NCBI GenBank assembly: GCA_036826635.1
Contig: DAISVY010000002.1
Coordinates: 1 to 64,000, forward strand
From: DAISVY01 sp036826635
GTDB taxonomy: Bacteria > Zixibacteria > MSB-5A5 > GN15 > FEB-12
Direction: 5' to 3'
DNA: 64,000 bases
Below the pieces are notes generated by a model. That model made no database searches. It saw only the letters and a list, made by a program, of their open reading frames with translations, and was not told where the DNA came from. Within the stretch, counting starts at the first letter, position 1. Each line of letters starts with the position of its first letter. Both the position numbers and the translations under genes were made by a program. This document shows positions 8,403 to 16,960 of the stretch, piece by piece.

Positions 8403-10136
8403 TTATTGATCGGCGAGCGGTGACGGCAACACCGGCGGCTTTTTAACCTTATCCTCGCTCTTCTTGAGTTCCATTTCCTCTACCAGTACCGCCGGACACA
8501 CAATAGACGCAGGCATTTCGTAATCGCTACTGATAAGATAATTGTATACCTGCATTTCATCACCGGTCTGGAGTATATCTCTGAGCGTCCTGACCGTCAC
8601 GTTGCTGAACTCCAGGTTACGCGCGACTTCCTCGTGACCATCGGGGTACACTTTATAAGCCACCAATGGTGCGGAGAGAGCACTCTGGCCGCCGGACGGC
8701 CCTCCGAATCCGAAGAAACGCATCATGCCGCGCGGTCGGGCATTGGAATCATCAAGCTGTTTGATAATCAAAGCGTAATCAAGATCGACATCGGCCGCCA
8801 GTTCCAGCAGAGATTTCTTAAGGTCCTGAAGCGAGGCCTGATCGCTTGACTCAACAATCAGGTTCGACACCCGACCCGTCGCCGACCTGCCGATTGCACC
8901 GCGGGCATGGCCATTGGCCTCTTTAATTCGTTTGGTCGGGGCCTGCCCTATCGGAAGGTCGATCAACTTGCCGTCATCGACCAACTGGATTCTCTGAGGA
9001 ACCCCGCCGGCATCGTCCACTTCATAGGTACCGATAAGATCATGATCGTCGTAACTACTCAAAATGGGATCGTCATAGACATCAATGAACGCCGGCAGCA
9101 CCCGCCGCCGGACTTTATTGGCAAGTTCCGGACCCCGGTTCTGGGCTCCCATCCGTTCGTTATCATACAATGGAGACGGACAGCCCGACACGTTGTCTAC
9201 GAACAACTGACGGAAAAATTCGCCGGCGGCTTCACCCACAAAGAGCACCGGTCCCGCATATTCCTCCGGGGCTTTGGCGGCCAGCAGTTGCTTCATTTGC
9301 TCGGCCTGTTTTCGGGCCCACCGGGTCAGCTCGTCCTTATCGGGCAAATCCTTCTGCCGGTTCACGATTATATGATCACCGTCGTGTACATCCTCACCTT
9401 CGCTGCTCTTGCCGTCCATGGTGAGCATAATGATAAACAATCGATCTCCGCGCAGGACCTGCGACCCGGCCGAGTTGACCAGATACTGGTTTACCGCCAC
9501 GGCCGATAAATCCAGTTCCGACGAGATTATCATGGGATACTCGCGAAAAACTTCCGAGGCCGCCCGCACCATACCCTCGAACCGGTCCGCTTCCAAATCA
9601 AACGGCTCGGCCTTGTCGATATACTTGTTCGCGACCGGCGGCAGAAAATCATCCGGACGGTCTTTTATCACTCTCGTTTGCAGGTAAGCTTTTTTCCCGG
9701 AGAGCGTTTTCAAAGCGCTTTTGTATGCCCTGTCGGTAACCATGTACAATCCCTGACGCAGAGCATCGTAGTCGTCATCGATAGCAATCGAGGCGGAAGT
9801 CGGGCCACGGTCGTTATACCCGAAGACGAAATTGGAATTGTCAAGCGCGTAGTCTCCCACCCGGAGATCAACCGACAGGTATCGAGTTCTGTCCTGATTA
9901 CTGTGAGTAAGTACCCCCAAAGAACCGGTGATATCAACTTCGTCAATATCATCAATGGTATAGGCTACGAAATAAGGTCGGTCAAGATCCTCCATGACCA
10001 GGTTAGTCATAGTGCGTTGCAATTCATCATGCATCGCCGAGAAGATCACTTCATCCCGTCCCTGAGCCGCCAGCGGACCGACAGCGATAAAGGCCAGGCA
10101 GACCGTCAAACATACGGACAAGATCGTTCTCTTCAT
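8403..10136 (-). CDS. Exported TldE/PmbA-like partner of TldD (no zinc motif)
   Basis: TldD/PmbA-family protein of about 577 residues with a clear signal peptide ('MKRTILSVCLTVCLAFIAVGPLAAQG'). The start at 10136 is chosen because GGGAGG lies 8 bases upstream and the ATG overlaps the stop of the preceding gene as TGATG; an ATG 21 bases upstream (10157) is less likely. At the place where TldD has HExxxH this protein reads 'FFRQLFVD', so the catalytic histidines and glutamate are absent. This is the pattern of TldE in the TldD/TldE heterodimer, which processes peptides. Both members here carry signal peptides, unlike the cytosolic E. coli pair, so the complex probably works in the periplasm. 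Confidence 0.85.
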   Translation of the reverse strand: MKRTILSVCLTVCLAFIAVGPLAAQGRDEVIFSAMHDELQRTMTNLVMEDLDRPYFVAYTIDDIDEVDITGSLGVLTHSNQDRTRYLSVDLRVGDYALDNSNFVFGYNDRGPTSASIAIDDDYDALRQGLYMVTDRAYKSALKTLSGKKAYLQTRVIKDRPDDFLPPVANKYIDKAEPFDLEADRFEGMVRAASEVFREYPMIISSELDLSAVAVNQYLVNSAGSQVLRGDRLFIIMLTMDGKSSEGEDVHDGDHIIVNRQKDLPDKDELTRWARKQAEQMKQLLAAKAPEEYAGPVLFVGEAAGEFFRQLFVDNVSGCPSPLYDNERMGAQNRGPELANKVRRRVLPAFIDVYDDPILSSYDDHDLIGTYEVDDAGGVPQRIQLVDDGKLIDLPIGQAPTKRIKEANGHARGAIGRSATGRVSNLIVESSDQASLQDLKKSLLELAADVDLDYALIIKQLDDSNARPRGMMRFFGFGGPSGGQSALSAPLVAYKVYPDGHEEVARNLEFSNVTVRTLRDILQTGDEMQVYNYLISSDYEMPASIVCPAVLVEEMELKKSEDKVKKPPVLPSPLADQ

Positions 10137-11863
10137 CACTGTATCCTCCCTTGCCAATCAATACTCGAACCGACCGGATTGTATGGTGGTCCGAGGATCG
10201 GCGGCTTGTCCTGTTGTTTGGATTTTTTCTCAACTTCCAACTGGCTGACCAATATACTCGGCGAGACGGCCGACACCGGCACCCAGCCGGATTCCGCACC
10301 GCAGGTGCCGTCGAAAACACCGTAATCATCGCCGGTGGCAATAATCTTTTCGAAACTGGACAGCGGTGTACCGACAATGTCTACCCCGCGAATCGGTTCC
10401 ATCGGTCGGCCATCGGCATAATAACGATAGACCAGAAGCGGGATAACCTTGAACGATTGCGGACCGCTACGACCGGTCTGGGTGAACCCGCCGGAAATAT
10501 CATTGAAAATCAATCCGTATGGTTTGCCCTGACGACGGCATTCGGCAACCATCATGGCCAAAAGGGAATCGAACGGGTACTCTTTGTCCGAAAGAATCAT
10601 CAGATTACCCTGGCGGGCCACCACCTTTCCCCCCGCCTCGGCCCGACCGTGGCCGTTGGAATGAGGGAAGTTCTTGATCGGTGAGCGCGACATGAGAAAA
10701 TTCTTAAGCGTTCCCTTGTCCACCACCGTGACTTTCTGAGCGGCGACTCCTTCGTCGTCGTACAGGTAATAGCCACGCAGAAACGTGTCATGAAATTTCA
10801 TCAGTGTGGCGTCGTCATAAACACTGATAAAATCGGGAAGGATTTGCTCTCCCACTTTGCCGGCGAAGGTCTGGCCTTCGTATTCGCTCTTCTGCCGGTG
10901 TCCTTCGATACGGTGTCCGAAAATCTCATGAAAGAAAACACCCGAAGCCCGATTGACGAGAATGGCCGGGCCGCTGTAAGGTTCGGCTATCGGCGCGGAC
11001 AGCAGCGATTCCAGTTCGTCCACCAGGCGATGGATCGTCGCTACTACCGCTTCATCCTCGGGAAGCCCTTCCATTTCCCGGGCGTCGAATCCATCGTAAC
11101 GGCTGAGGTCCATACCGTCGTCGGCCACCGCCGAACATGATACGCTAAGACGCACGTACGATTGACCCGTTCGGATCATGGCACCATCGCTGTCAACGAA
11201 ATAGCGGTTGTCGTTGGTCACCGACAATGACACCCGCGAGTGCTGCACGAGCGGATATTCCTTGAACAGCGCACTCCAGACCCGCAATTTGTCTCGCCAC
11301 GGTTCAGGATCGAATTGCACCGACCTTATCTCACCGACAAAGACGTGGGGCTCTTCGTCGGAAAAATCATCGGACATATCTTCTTTCTCTACGAGAACCT
11401 GCTGGTTGGTCTTAACTTTAGTGTACTGTTCCAGAGCGTTCTTGTAGGCTTCGTCGGTATTCTTCCACATGATGGTGCGAAGGGCCAGTTCATCATCATT
11501 CAGGGGCAGCCGCGTCGGACTCTGAAACATCATGCCATAGTCAAAATCACCCCGAATCTCATGAGTATTGTCCAACTGATGACTGCCAACCCGGCAATCG
11601 ATGTCGAGAATTCGTTCGTGCTCGCTCTCTTCATCGGAAATAGCCCCGTAGGTGGCGGTCATCGTCTGTTTCGAGAGATCGGTTACTCGATAACTCAGAT
11701 AATACATCGGGATTTCATCGGCGTCATGCAGAGCCGCGAACGACCGATCAACTTCCTTTTTCATCGCCTGCAGCAATGGCGACTGATCGGCGGCCATAGC
11801 TGCGGAAAAAGCGACCATCAGCCCCAATACCACAGCCAGCGCCAAAATCCTTATACGTCGCAT
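10136..11863 (-). CDS. Exported TldD-like metallopeptidase
   Basis: TldD/PmbA-family protein of 575 residues with a signal peptide (about 1-25) and the zinc motif H312-E313-IFG-H317 ('FFHEIFGHRIEGH'). The C-terminal TldD signature 'SNGHGRAEAGGKVVARQGNL' is also present. It is about 100 residues longer than E. coli TldD (about 480), mostly in the N-terminal half. It is transcribed first and is translationally coupled to the motif-less partner at 8403-10136. Known TldD/TldE pairs clip peptides such as microcin B17 or CcdA through an unfolded-substrate channel. The substrate of this exported pair cannot be read from the sequence. Confidence 0.9.
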   Translation of the reverse strand: MRRIRILALAVVLGLMVAFSAAMAADQSPLLQAMKKEVDRSFAALHDADEIPMYYLSYRVTDLSKQTMTATYGAISDEESEHERILDIDCRVGSHQLDNTHEIRGDFDYGMMFQSPTRLPLNDDELALRTIMWKNTDEAYKNALEQYTKVKTNQQVLVEKEDMSDDFSDEEPHVFVGEIRSVQFDPEPWRDKLRVWSALFKEYPLVQHSRVSLSVTNDNRYFVDSDGAMIRTGQSYVRLSVSCSAVADDGMDLSRYDGFDAREMEGLPEDEAVVATIHRLVDELESLLSAPIAEPYSGPAILVNRASGVFFHEIFGHRIEGHRQKSEYEGQTFAGKVGEQILPDFISVYDDATLMKFHDTFLRGYYLYDDEGVAAQKVTVVDKGTLKNFLMSRSPIKNFPHSNGHGRAEAGGKVVARQGNLMILSDKEYPFDSLLAMMVAECRRQGKPYGLIFNDISGGFTQTGRSGPQSFKVIPLLVYRYYADGRPMEPIRGVDIVGTPLSSFEKIIATGDDYGVFDGTCGAESGWVPVSAVSPSILVSQLEVEKKSKQQDKPPILGPPYNPVGSSIDWQGRIQ

Positions 11864-12285
11864 ATCAACTCCTCTCCTGTCCCGGCAAGTCCGACAGCCG
11901 TATCATTTGTCTGGAACAGCGTCCGACCCGATCCGGAGGTAATCAATTACCATAGCGAATACTTGACAATACTCTCTATGGGCCTTCAACGCAACCGTTT
12001 CGTGGCGTGCGACAAGCAGCGGCTTTCGGGTTGGGCTTCGGCTCGTGCGCGCAAGCGGCTGACTGACAACAGGTTAGCCGAAGCACTCCGAGTTCATTAG
12101 AGAACCATCAGACACACAGCACCATCAACAAGTCCCCCGCATAGCCGCCGACATTTAGGTTGCAGGCGCCGGCAAAAACGCTAATTTACGGCTTTGATAA
12201 TGCGAACAGCAGAACAGGCTTTTCGCATCAACCAACAGAAAAGCAGGCGAATAACCCCCTGCTACCGAAAAAGCGAGCCACAGAT
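11864..12285. other. 422-bp divergent intergenic region with a 14-bp palindrome
   Basis: This region separates the minus-strand TldD gene from glnS. It contains GGTAAT-CA-ATTACC (11938-11951), a perfect 14-bp palindrome 75 bp upstream of the TldD start, which could be an operator. I found no convincing promoter pair. An open frame encoding about 40 basic residues (from 11979) has no ribosome site and is not annotated. Confidence 0.4.
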
Positions 12286-13983
12286 ATGAAAACGACTGAC
12301 GCGGCCTCTCCCTCCAACTTCATCCGGGCCATTATCGAGGAGGATATCAGAAACAACAAGAACAACGGTCGGGTTCATACGCGCTTTCCACCGGAGCCGA
12401 ACGGCTATTTGCATATCGGCCATGCCAAGGCTATTTGCATCGACTTCGGAATGGCCAAAGACTACAACGGCATATGCAATCTTCGTTTCGACGACACCAA
12501 CCCAACCAAAGAAAAAACCGAATACGCCCAATCGATTATGGAAGATATCCGCTGGCTCGGTTTTGACTGGGAAGATCGTCTGTACCACGCCTCCGATTAT
12601 TTCGAACAACTCTACGCATATGCCGAGCAACTGGTCAAAGCCGGCAAGGCCTACGTGTGCGACCTGAACGCCGAACAAATCCGGGAATACCGCGGTACTC
12701 TCAAAGATCCCGGCACCGACAGTCCATACCGCGAACGCTCGGTCGACGAAAACCTTGACCTTTTCCGGCGTATGCGGGCCGGCGAATTTCCCGACGGTTC
12801 CCGGACACTGAGAGCCAAAATCGACATGGCTTCCGGCAATTTGAACATGCGCGATCCGGTTATCTATCGCATTCTCCGGGCCTCACACCACCGCACCGGC
12901 GACAAGTGGTGTATATATCCCATGTACGATTTCACGCACTGCCTGTCGGACTCCATCGAAGGCATCACGCATTCGCTCTGCGATCTTGATTTCGAGGACC
13001 ACCGACCGCTCTATGACTGGTTCCTGGATCAACTGGAGGTACACCATCCACAACAAATAGAATTCGCCCGGCTGAACATCAGCTACACTATTACCAGCAA
13101 GCGCAAATTGCTCAAGCTGATCGAAGACAACCACGTGAGCGGGTGGGATGACCCTCGCATGCCCACACTCTCCGGGCTGCGCCGGCGCGGTTACACTCCC
13201 GAAGCTATACGCAATTTCATCGAGCGGGCCGGAGTCGCCAAGAAAGAAAGTATAGTCGACGTGACCGATCTGGAATTCGCCGTGCGTGAAGATTTGAACA
13301 AGCGCGACCCGCGCGTGATGGCCGTGCTGAATCCGCTGAAGGTCATTATCGACAACTACCCGGACGATAAGGTCGAGGAATTCGACGCCGTCAACAACCC
13401 CGAGGACGAAAGCGTGGGCACGCGCAAGGTGCCTTTCTCCAAAGTGCTGTACATCGAACGGGATGACTTCCTTGAAGATCCCCCGAAGAAGTTCTTCCGG
13501 CTGGCCCCGGGTCGCGAAGTGCGCCTGAAACACGCTTATTATATCACGTGCGAAAAAGTGATAAAAGACGAACAGACAGGCGAAATTACGGAGTTGCACT
13601 GCACGTACGACCCGGAATCACGAGGCGGCGGCACACCCGACGGCCGTAAAGTGCGTGGTACTTTGCACTGGGTCTCGGCACCGCACGCGGTTACAGTCGA
13701 GGTGCGCCTGTACGATTACCTCTTCGCCAAACCGGCCCCCGACGACGTGGCCCCGGGAGAAGATTTCTCGGTGAATCTGAACCCCGATTCCCTTGTCGTT
13801 ATGCCCTCCTGTCTGGTCGAACCGAGCCTTAAAAACGCCGCCCCCGGCAGTCGGTATCAGTTTATGCGACACGGGTACTTCTGTGTCGATGTCAAAGACT
13901 CATCGGCGGACAAGCTCGTTTTCAACCGGACGGTTTCTCTGCGGGACTCCTGGGCCAAGATAGAAAAAGCCGCCGGAAAATAG
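12286..13983 (+). CDS. glnS: Glutaminyl-tRNA synthetase
   Basis: GlnRS charges tRNA-Gln with glutamine in the cytoplasm. The start at 12286 gives 565 residues beginning 'MKTTDAASPSNFIRAIIEED', which lines up with known GlnRS N-termini (E. coli 554 residues). The frame is open for 42 codons further upstream, but that extension is unlike the family. Class I motifs are present: 'PPEPNGYLHIGHAKA' (HIGH) and 'TSKRKL' in the KMSKS position. The sequence 'CIYPMYDFTHCLSDSIEGITHSLC' and the C-terminal beta-barrel anticodon domain are intact. A tRNA-Gln(CTG) gene lies 3.7 kb downstream. A GlnRS implies direct glutaminylation rather than sole use of GatCAB. Confidence 0.95.
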   Translation: MKTTDAASPSNFIRAIIEEDIRNNKNNGRVHTRFPPEPNGYLHIGHAKAICIDFGMAKDYNGICNLRFDDTNPTKEKTEYAQSIMEDIRWLGFDWEDRLYHASDYFEQLYAYAEQLVKAGKAYVCDLNAEQIREYRGTLKDPGTDSPYRERSVDENLDLFRRMRAGEFPDGSRTLRAKIDMASGNLNMRDPVIYRILRASHHRTGDKWCIYPMYDFTHCLSDSIEGITHSLCDLDFEDHRPLYDWFLDQLEVHHPQQIEFARLNISYTITSKRKLLKLIEDNHVSGWDDPRMPTLSGLRRRGYTPEAIRNFIERAGVAKKESIVDVTDLEFAVREDLNKRDPRVMAVLNPLKVIIDNYPDDKVEEFDAVNNPEDESVGTRKVPFSKVLYIERDDFLEDPPKKFFRLAPGREVRLKHAYYITCEKVIKDEQTGEITELHCTYDPESRGGGTPDGRKVRGTLHWVSAPHAVTVEVRLYDYLFAKPAPDDVAPGEDFSVNLNPDSLVVMPSCLVEPSLKNAAPGSRYQFMRHGYFCVDVKDSSADKLVFNRTVSLRDSWAKIEKAAGK

Positions 13984-14082
13984 CATGGCAGATCGGGTCG
14001 GGATCGATGGCACCCATCGGTCCCGCTCTCACACAGAAACACGGACCCGCATTGGCCTTATCGGCCATGGTCGAAAGTTGCC

Positions 14083-14207
14083 TCGTACCTGTTAGTTTAT
14101 ATCACACAGCAGGTTACCGCAATTCGTACCGGTCTCGTACCACAATTCGTACCTGGTTTTCGTTGATTTACAACACTTTAGCAAAAACTCGTACCTGCCC
14201 GGTACGA
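14083..14207. repeat. Cluster of five TCGTACC repeats plus one inverted copy
   Basis: The heptamer TCGTACC occurs at 14083-14089, 14124-14130, 14135-14141, 14147-14153 and 14189-14195, with an inverted copy GGTACGA at 14201-14207. Start-to-start spacings are 41, 11, 12 and 42 bp. Two copies are preceded by AAT and three by C(T/A)C. The density in 125 bp is far above chance and does not match any repeat class I know. It could be a regulator-binding array. Confidence 0.6.
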
Positions 14208-14212
14208 GTTTT
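14184..14212. terminator. Perfect 12-bp hairpin, possible bidirectional terminator
   Basis: AAAACTCGTACC (14184-14195), loop TGCCC, GGTACGAGTTTT (14201-14212). The A-rich start and T-rich end would allow termination from either side. It lies 200 bp downstream of glnS, and its arms are the last direct copy and the inverted copy of the local TCGTACC repeat, so it may instead be part of that array. Confidence 0.45.
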
Positions 14213-14485
14213 GGTGTAAAAAGGCCGTTTGCGGCTTCGTCACACTATCGTTTCACACCCGTGCTAATTATCGATCACACTGTCCAGTAACGGCTTAGCG
14301 ATTAGTCGCGTCCTCTTCCACACTCTGGCACAGATGTTGCCTAACGTAAAAGCGTGGGGATATGCTTGTCCCCTTTCGAACGCACAACGGGACGCGCCGG
14401 GTCCGGTGTGAGGGTAACTGGCAGAGACTCACCACCGGGCTCGGCCGGGGGGCTTGGCCAAATGACGAAGAAAGCGGAATTCAAC

Positions 14486-14516
14486 TTGACACAAAGCAAC
14501 ATATTGATACCATAAT
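14486..14516 (+). promoter_or_regulatory. Putative promoter of the 14649 operon
   Basis: TTGACA (14486-14491) is a perfect -35 match. Possible -10 boxes are TACCAT (14508-14513, 16 bp spacer) or CATAAT (14511-14516, 19 bp spacer). It lies 130 bp upstream of the first gene of the small operon. The rest of the 665-bp stretch between 13984 and 14648 holds only the repeat cluster and hairpin listed separately. Confidence 0.4.
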
Positions 14517-14648
14517 AAATGGGAGGTCTATACTAAAGACGATATCATTGTCAGCCATGACGTGTGTGATCTGATCGGCGGCGGTTGGCGACATGTTAAT
14601 CATGTTATTCCGAACAACGGCTCTGCAAATAACGCAAGGGAACTCAGC

Positions 14649-15728
14649 ATGCGCAAACACCTCTCCCTGAGCTTTTTGATCGCCTTGACATGCTTAACTT
14701 TCACCTCCGCGCAGGCCGAGTCGCTGGTCGTACTGGACACAAGAACATGCACTGTCGACTCTTTGCCGAACATTAACTGCCCTATCTGCGCTCTGCTCTT
14801 AGAAGGTGACACGGTTCTATGCGGTTCCACAGCCGGGATTATGGCCCAGTACGACAGGAACGAGGAATGGGAAAAACTTGTAGACTGTGTTCCATCCGGC
14901 GACTGGTGGGATGATTGCGAGAACAAGAAGGAGTTCGATTTCGTTTTCCTGCCTGCCCGCCTGATGCAAATTCGCGGATCAGACGAGTTAGTGGTTTTCG
15001 ATAGCTACTGCAGCAACCTCCTGACACTGCCGCTACCCGTAACACATCAAACCAATCTGAAACTGTGGTGGAAGGCTCAAGACGACTACTACATACGTGA
15101 GATCAACCTCCAAGGAAACCTGTTGGTCTGCGGGATATGGAGCGAGAGCGACAAACTGCTTCTTCTATCAAGAACCGATGACAAGAAGTCCTGCCGTACA
15201 ATTGTCGACTTCACTCCTGATTTAAGGGCAAAGCTCGATTCATTGGGTATAGACCAGGCCTATTGCAGTCCTGCACTCAATCCGCACGATAGTACAATAT
15301 GGTTCTCGATTTGGGGATACAGCTATCTACATATCGCGGATATAGATGGAAAATTGCTCGACAGTGTCGAAATCACCGCCGAGGACTATGTCCCGCCGGG
15401 TCCACCCAGGTCACGAATCCAGTCTGAGATGGTTCACCGCGACTGGCTGTCACGGTGGACACCACCGAACGAATTCATGTATGTCCCGTCCGGCTATTTT
15501 GTTCTCCAGTATCACCAACTCGGCTGGAGAGAAACCGGCGTTCCCGATAGCCTCTCGCGATATTCACTGTGCGCCTGGACCGACGACAAACAGCCGGTCA
15601 AGTTGGAAGCGGACGAGCGCTGGCAGCTGGCCGGGGTCCAGCCGGACGGACGAGTTATCTTTGGTTATTATGATATTGAAGGTGAAACATGCCAAATCGT
15701 ATTGAAGATTGCAAGAATTCAGATATGA
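14649..15728 (+). CDS. Exported propeller-like protein of unknown function
   Basis: The start at 14649 is preceded by AAGGGAA and gives 359 residues beginning with a signal peptide ('MRKHLSLSFLIALTCLTFTSAQA'). The rest is rich in short beta segments of the type 'LLLSRTDDKKSCRTIVDF' and 'LHIADIDGKLLDSVEI', which suggests a six-bladed beta-propeller (NHL/BF-type), a fold common among exported FCB proteins. I see no catalytic motif. The gene overlaps the next one (thioredoxin-like lipoprotein) at its stop codon, so the two are probably co-translated. The fold assignment is tentative. Confidence 0.7.
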   Translation: MRKHLSLSFLIALTCLTFTSAQAESLVVLDTRTCTVDSLPNINCPICALLLEGDTVLCGSTAGIMAQYDRNEEWEKLVDCVPSGDWWDDCENKKEFDFVFLPARLMQIRGSDELVVFDSYCSNLLTLPLPVTHQTNLKLWWKAQDDYYIREINLQGNLLVCGIWSESDKLLLLSRTDDKKSCRTIVDFTPDLRAKLDSLGIDQAYCSPALNPHDSTIWFSIWGYSYLHIADIDGKLLDSVEITAEDYVPPGPPRSRIQSEMVHRDWLSRWTPPNEFMYVPSGYFVLQYHQLGWRETGVPDSLSRYSLCAWTDDKQPVKLEADERWQLAGVQPDGRVIFGYYDIEGETCQIVLKIARIQI

Positions 15729-16387
15729 TGGATAAAAACGAAGTTGCACGAACAGCTCGCCGCCGCACCGTGCCTGTCGCAATAGCATTAGCCGCGCTGT
15801 TGGGCATTGTATGCACCGGTTGCGTGCAACCGCATGTGCCCATCTTCGACTGGCAAGAGAGCCGTCTTCCGGCAGAGATAGAACAACTGGTTACCGACAA
15901 CCCGAAGTATTTCACCGAGCCGTACACGTTGATATTGGCCGCGGACAGAAGTCCGTGCGGCAAAGCTTATCAGGAAACAGTTTGGTGGCGTGAATGGCAG
16001 CAAGTGACAGATAACGCCGGTTGTGGTTTCGTTTTTGTAACGACCCGGCCCGATTCCGCCGGATTGGCGTGGGCCGCTTATCTTGACAGCGCCAGTGCAC
16101 CGATCCTGGTGTTGCCCTCATGTGAACGCTACCTGTCGGAGATAGGCGTAATACGAGGTGCTTTGCCGCTCAAAGTATTGGTTAACTCGACCGGGGCGAT
16201 CCGATACCTGTGGGCTCCTATCCTTGACACGACAGCAAGTAATCAACTGATGTTCGTGGTCGATTCGATAGCTCGCTCAGCGGCAACAGATAACAACAAC
16301 TCTGCAGTAACAATGAACCCGCAACGGAGGCAATATGGATACAAGAGAGAAACTAAACGGGGAAATGAAGAGAACCTGGGCGGGTAA
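15725..16387 (+). CDS. Lipoprotein with thioredoxin-like domain
   Basis: Starting at the ATG pair 15725/15728 that overlaps the previous stop, the protein begins with a basic, arginine-rich stretch, a hydrophobic segment and the lipobox 'LLGIVCTGC', so it is probably lipid-anchored. The body ('YTLILAADRSPCGKAYQETVWWREWQ', 'GCGFVFVTTRPDS', 'GALPLKVLVNSTGAIRYLW') has the strand order and the cis-Pro-like 'ALPLKVLV' of a thioredoxin or AhpC-like fold. The active-site CxxC is missing, leaving a single Cys in 'RSPCGKA'. A redox role is therefore uncertain. It sits between the propeller-like protein and two tiny membrane proteins. Confidence 0.65.
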   Translation: MMDKNEVARTARRRTVPVAIALAALLGIVCTGCVQPHVPIFDWQESRLPAEIEQLVTDNPKYFTEPYTLILAADRSPCGKAYQETVWWREWQQVTDNAGCGFVFVTTRPDSAGLAWAAYLDSASAPILVLPSCERYLSEIGVIRGALPLKVLVNSTGAIRYLWAPILDTTASNQLMFVVDSIARSAATDNNNSAVTMNPQRRQYGYKRETKRGNEENLGG

Positions 16388-16580
16388 AGGCCCGATCCTG
16401 GCACTGGGGCTTGTGCTCGGCTTCATACTCGGTTTCGGCGGAAACGCCGTCGGGTCGGCCAGCCTGTCGCCGCAATGGGCTTACACGATTCTGGCTTTCG
16501 GCCTTGGCGGCGCCTGCACAATCGCCTATTGGTGGCTGACCGGTTACCAAATCGTACGGAAACCAAAAGAATCGGTATAG
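16335..16580 (+). CDS. Small two-span membrane protein
   Basis: The protein has 81 residues with two hydrophobic segments (about 19-40 and 47-68). GGAGG lies five bases before its ATG. It overlaps the 3' end of the lipoprotein gene by 53 bp. I recognise no family. Its size and topology resemble the frameshifted neighbour at 16623. Confidence 0.7.
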   Translation: MDTREKLNGEMKRTWAGKGPILALGLVLGFILGFGGNAVGSASLSPQWAYTILAFGLGGACTIAYWWLTGYQIVRKPKESV

Positions 16581-16622
16581 CCCGACCAGAGCGAACTCCG
16601 TTTCGCATAGAGGAATGATAAA

Positions 16623-16866
16623 GTGTACTCGTATCTGATGTTCATTGGTACGCTGGCTCTCTTTGTCGGACTCGGTCTGGCCTTGGGAGCGCTTAAGTAC
16701 CGGACCGCGACTCACCCCGGGGGGGGTGGCATTCAACCCTCGGAAGTGGAAACCAATCTGGAGAATGCAGGACTGGTTTACACCCAGGGGTTACCGGCTT
16801 AACCTGATGGGAACGGCACTAATCATCCTGGGGGCCGCGCTCCTGTTTGTCTACTGGTCACTGTAG
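16623..16866 (+). pseudogene. Small two-span membrane protein, frameshifted at a G8 run
   Basis: A GTG start at 16623 with AGAGGAA seven bases upstream opens a frame that encodes one membrane span ('YLMFIGTLALFVGLGLALGAL') and stops at 16802. Just after the run of eight G (16719-16726), the +1 frame encodes a plausible continuation, 'FNPRKWKPIWRMQDWFTPRGY', and then a second span ('LMGTALIILGAALLFVYW') ending at 16866. With seven G the two parts fuse into one 80-residue protein, the same size as its neighbour. The extra G may be a real slipped-strand change, a phase switch or an assembly error. Confidence 0.6.
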
Positions 16867-16960
16867 CACGGCAGGCGGGAGTGAAACGATCACTCCCGTC
16901 TCCGCCGATATAACCGCAGCCAGACAGGCGAGTCTGTCGTCTGGAGAGAAACATGCACTT

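Noticed and set aside
11979..12100. About 40-codon basic open frame upstream of glnS
   Set aside because: No ribosome site or promoter; high arginine content is typical of spurious frames in GC-rich DNA.
14362..14574. 70-codon open frame before the 14649 operon
   Set aside because: No ribosome site, and the frame runs through the putative promoter.
14592..14669. 25-codon frame that could be a leader peptide or small secreted peptide
   Set aside because: No ribosome site and no signal-peptide or precursor pattern; it overlaps the start of the real gene at 14649.
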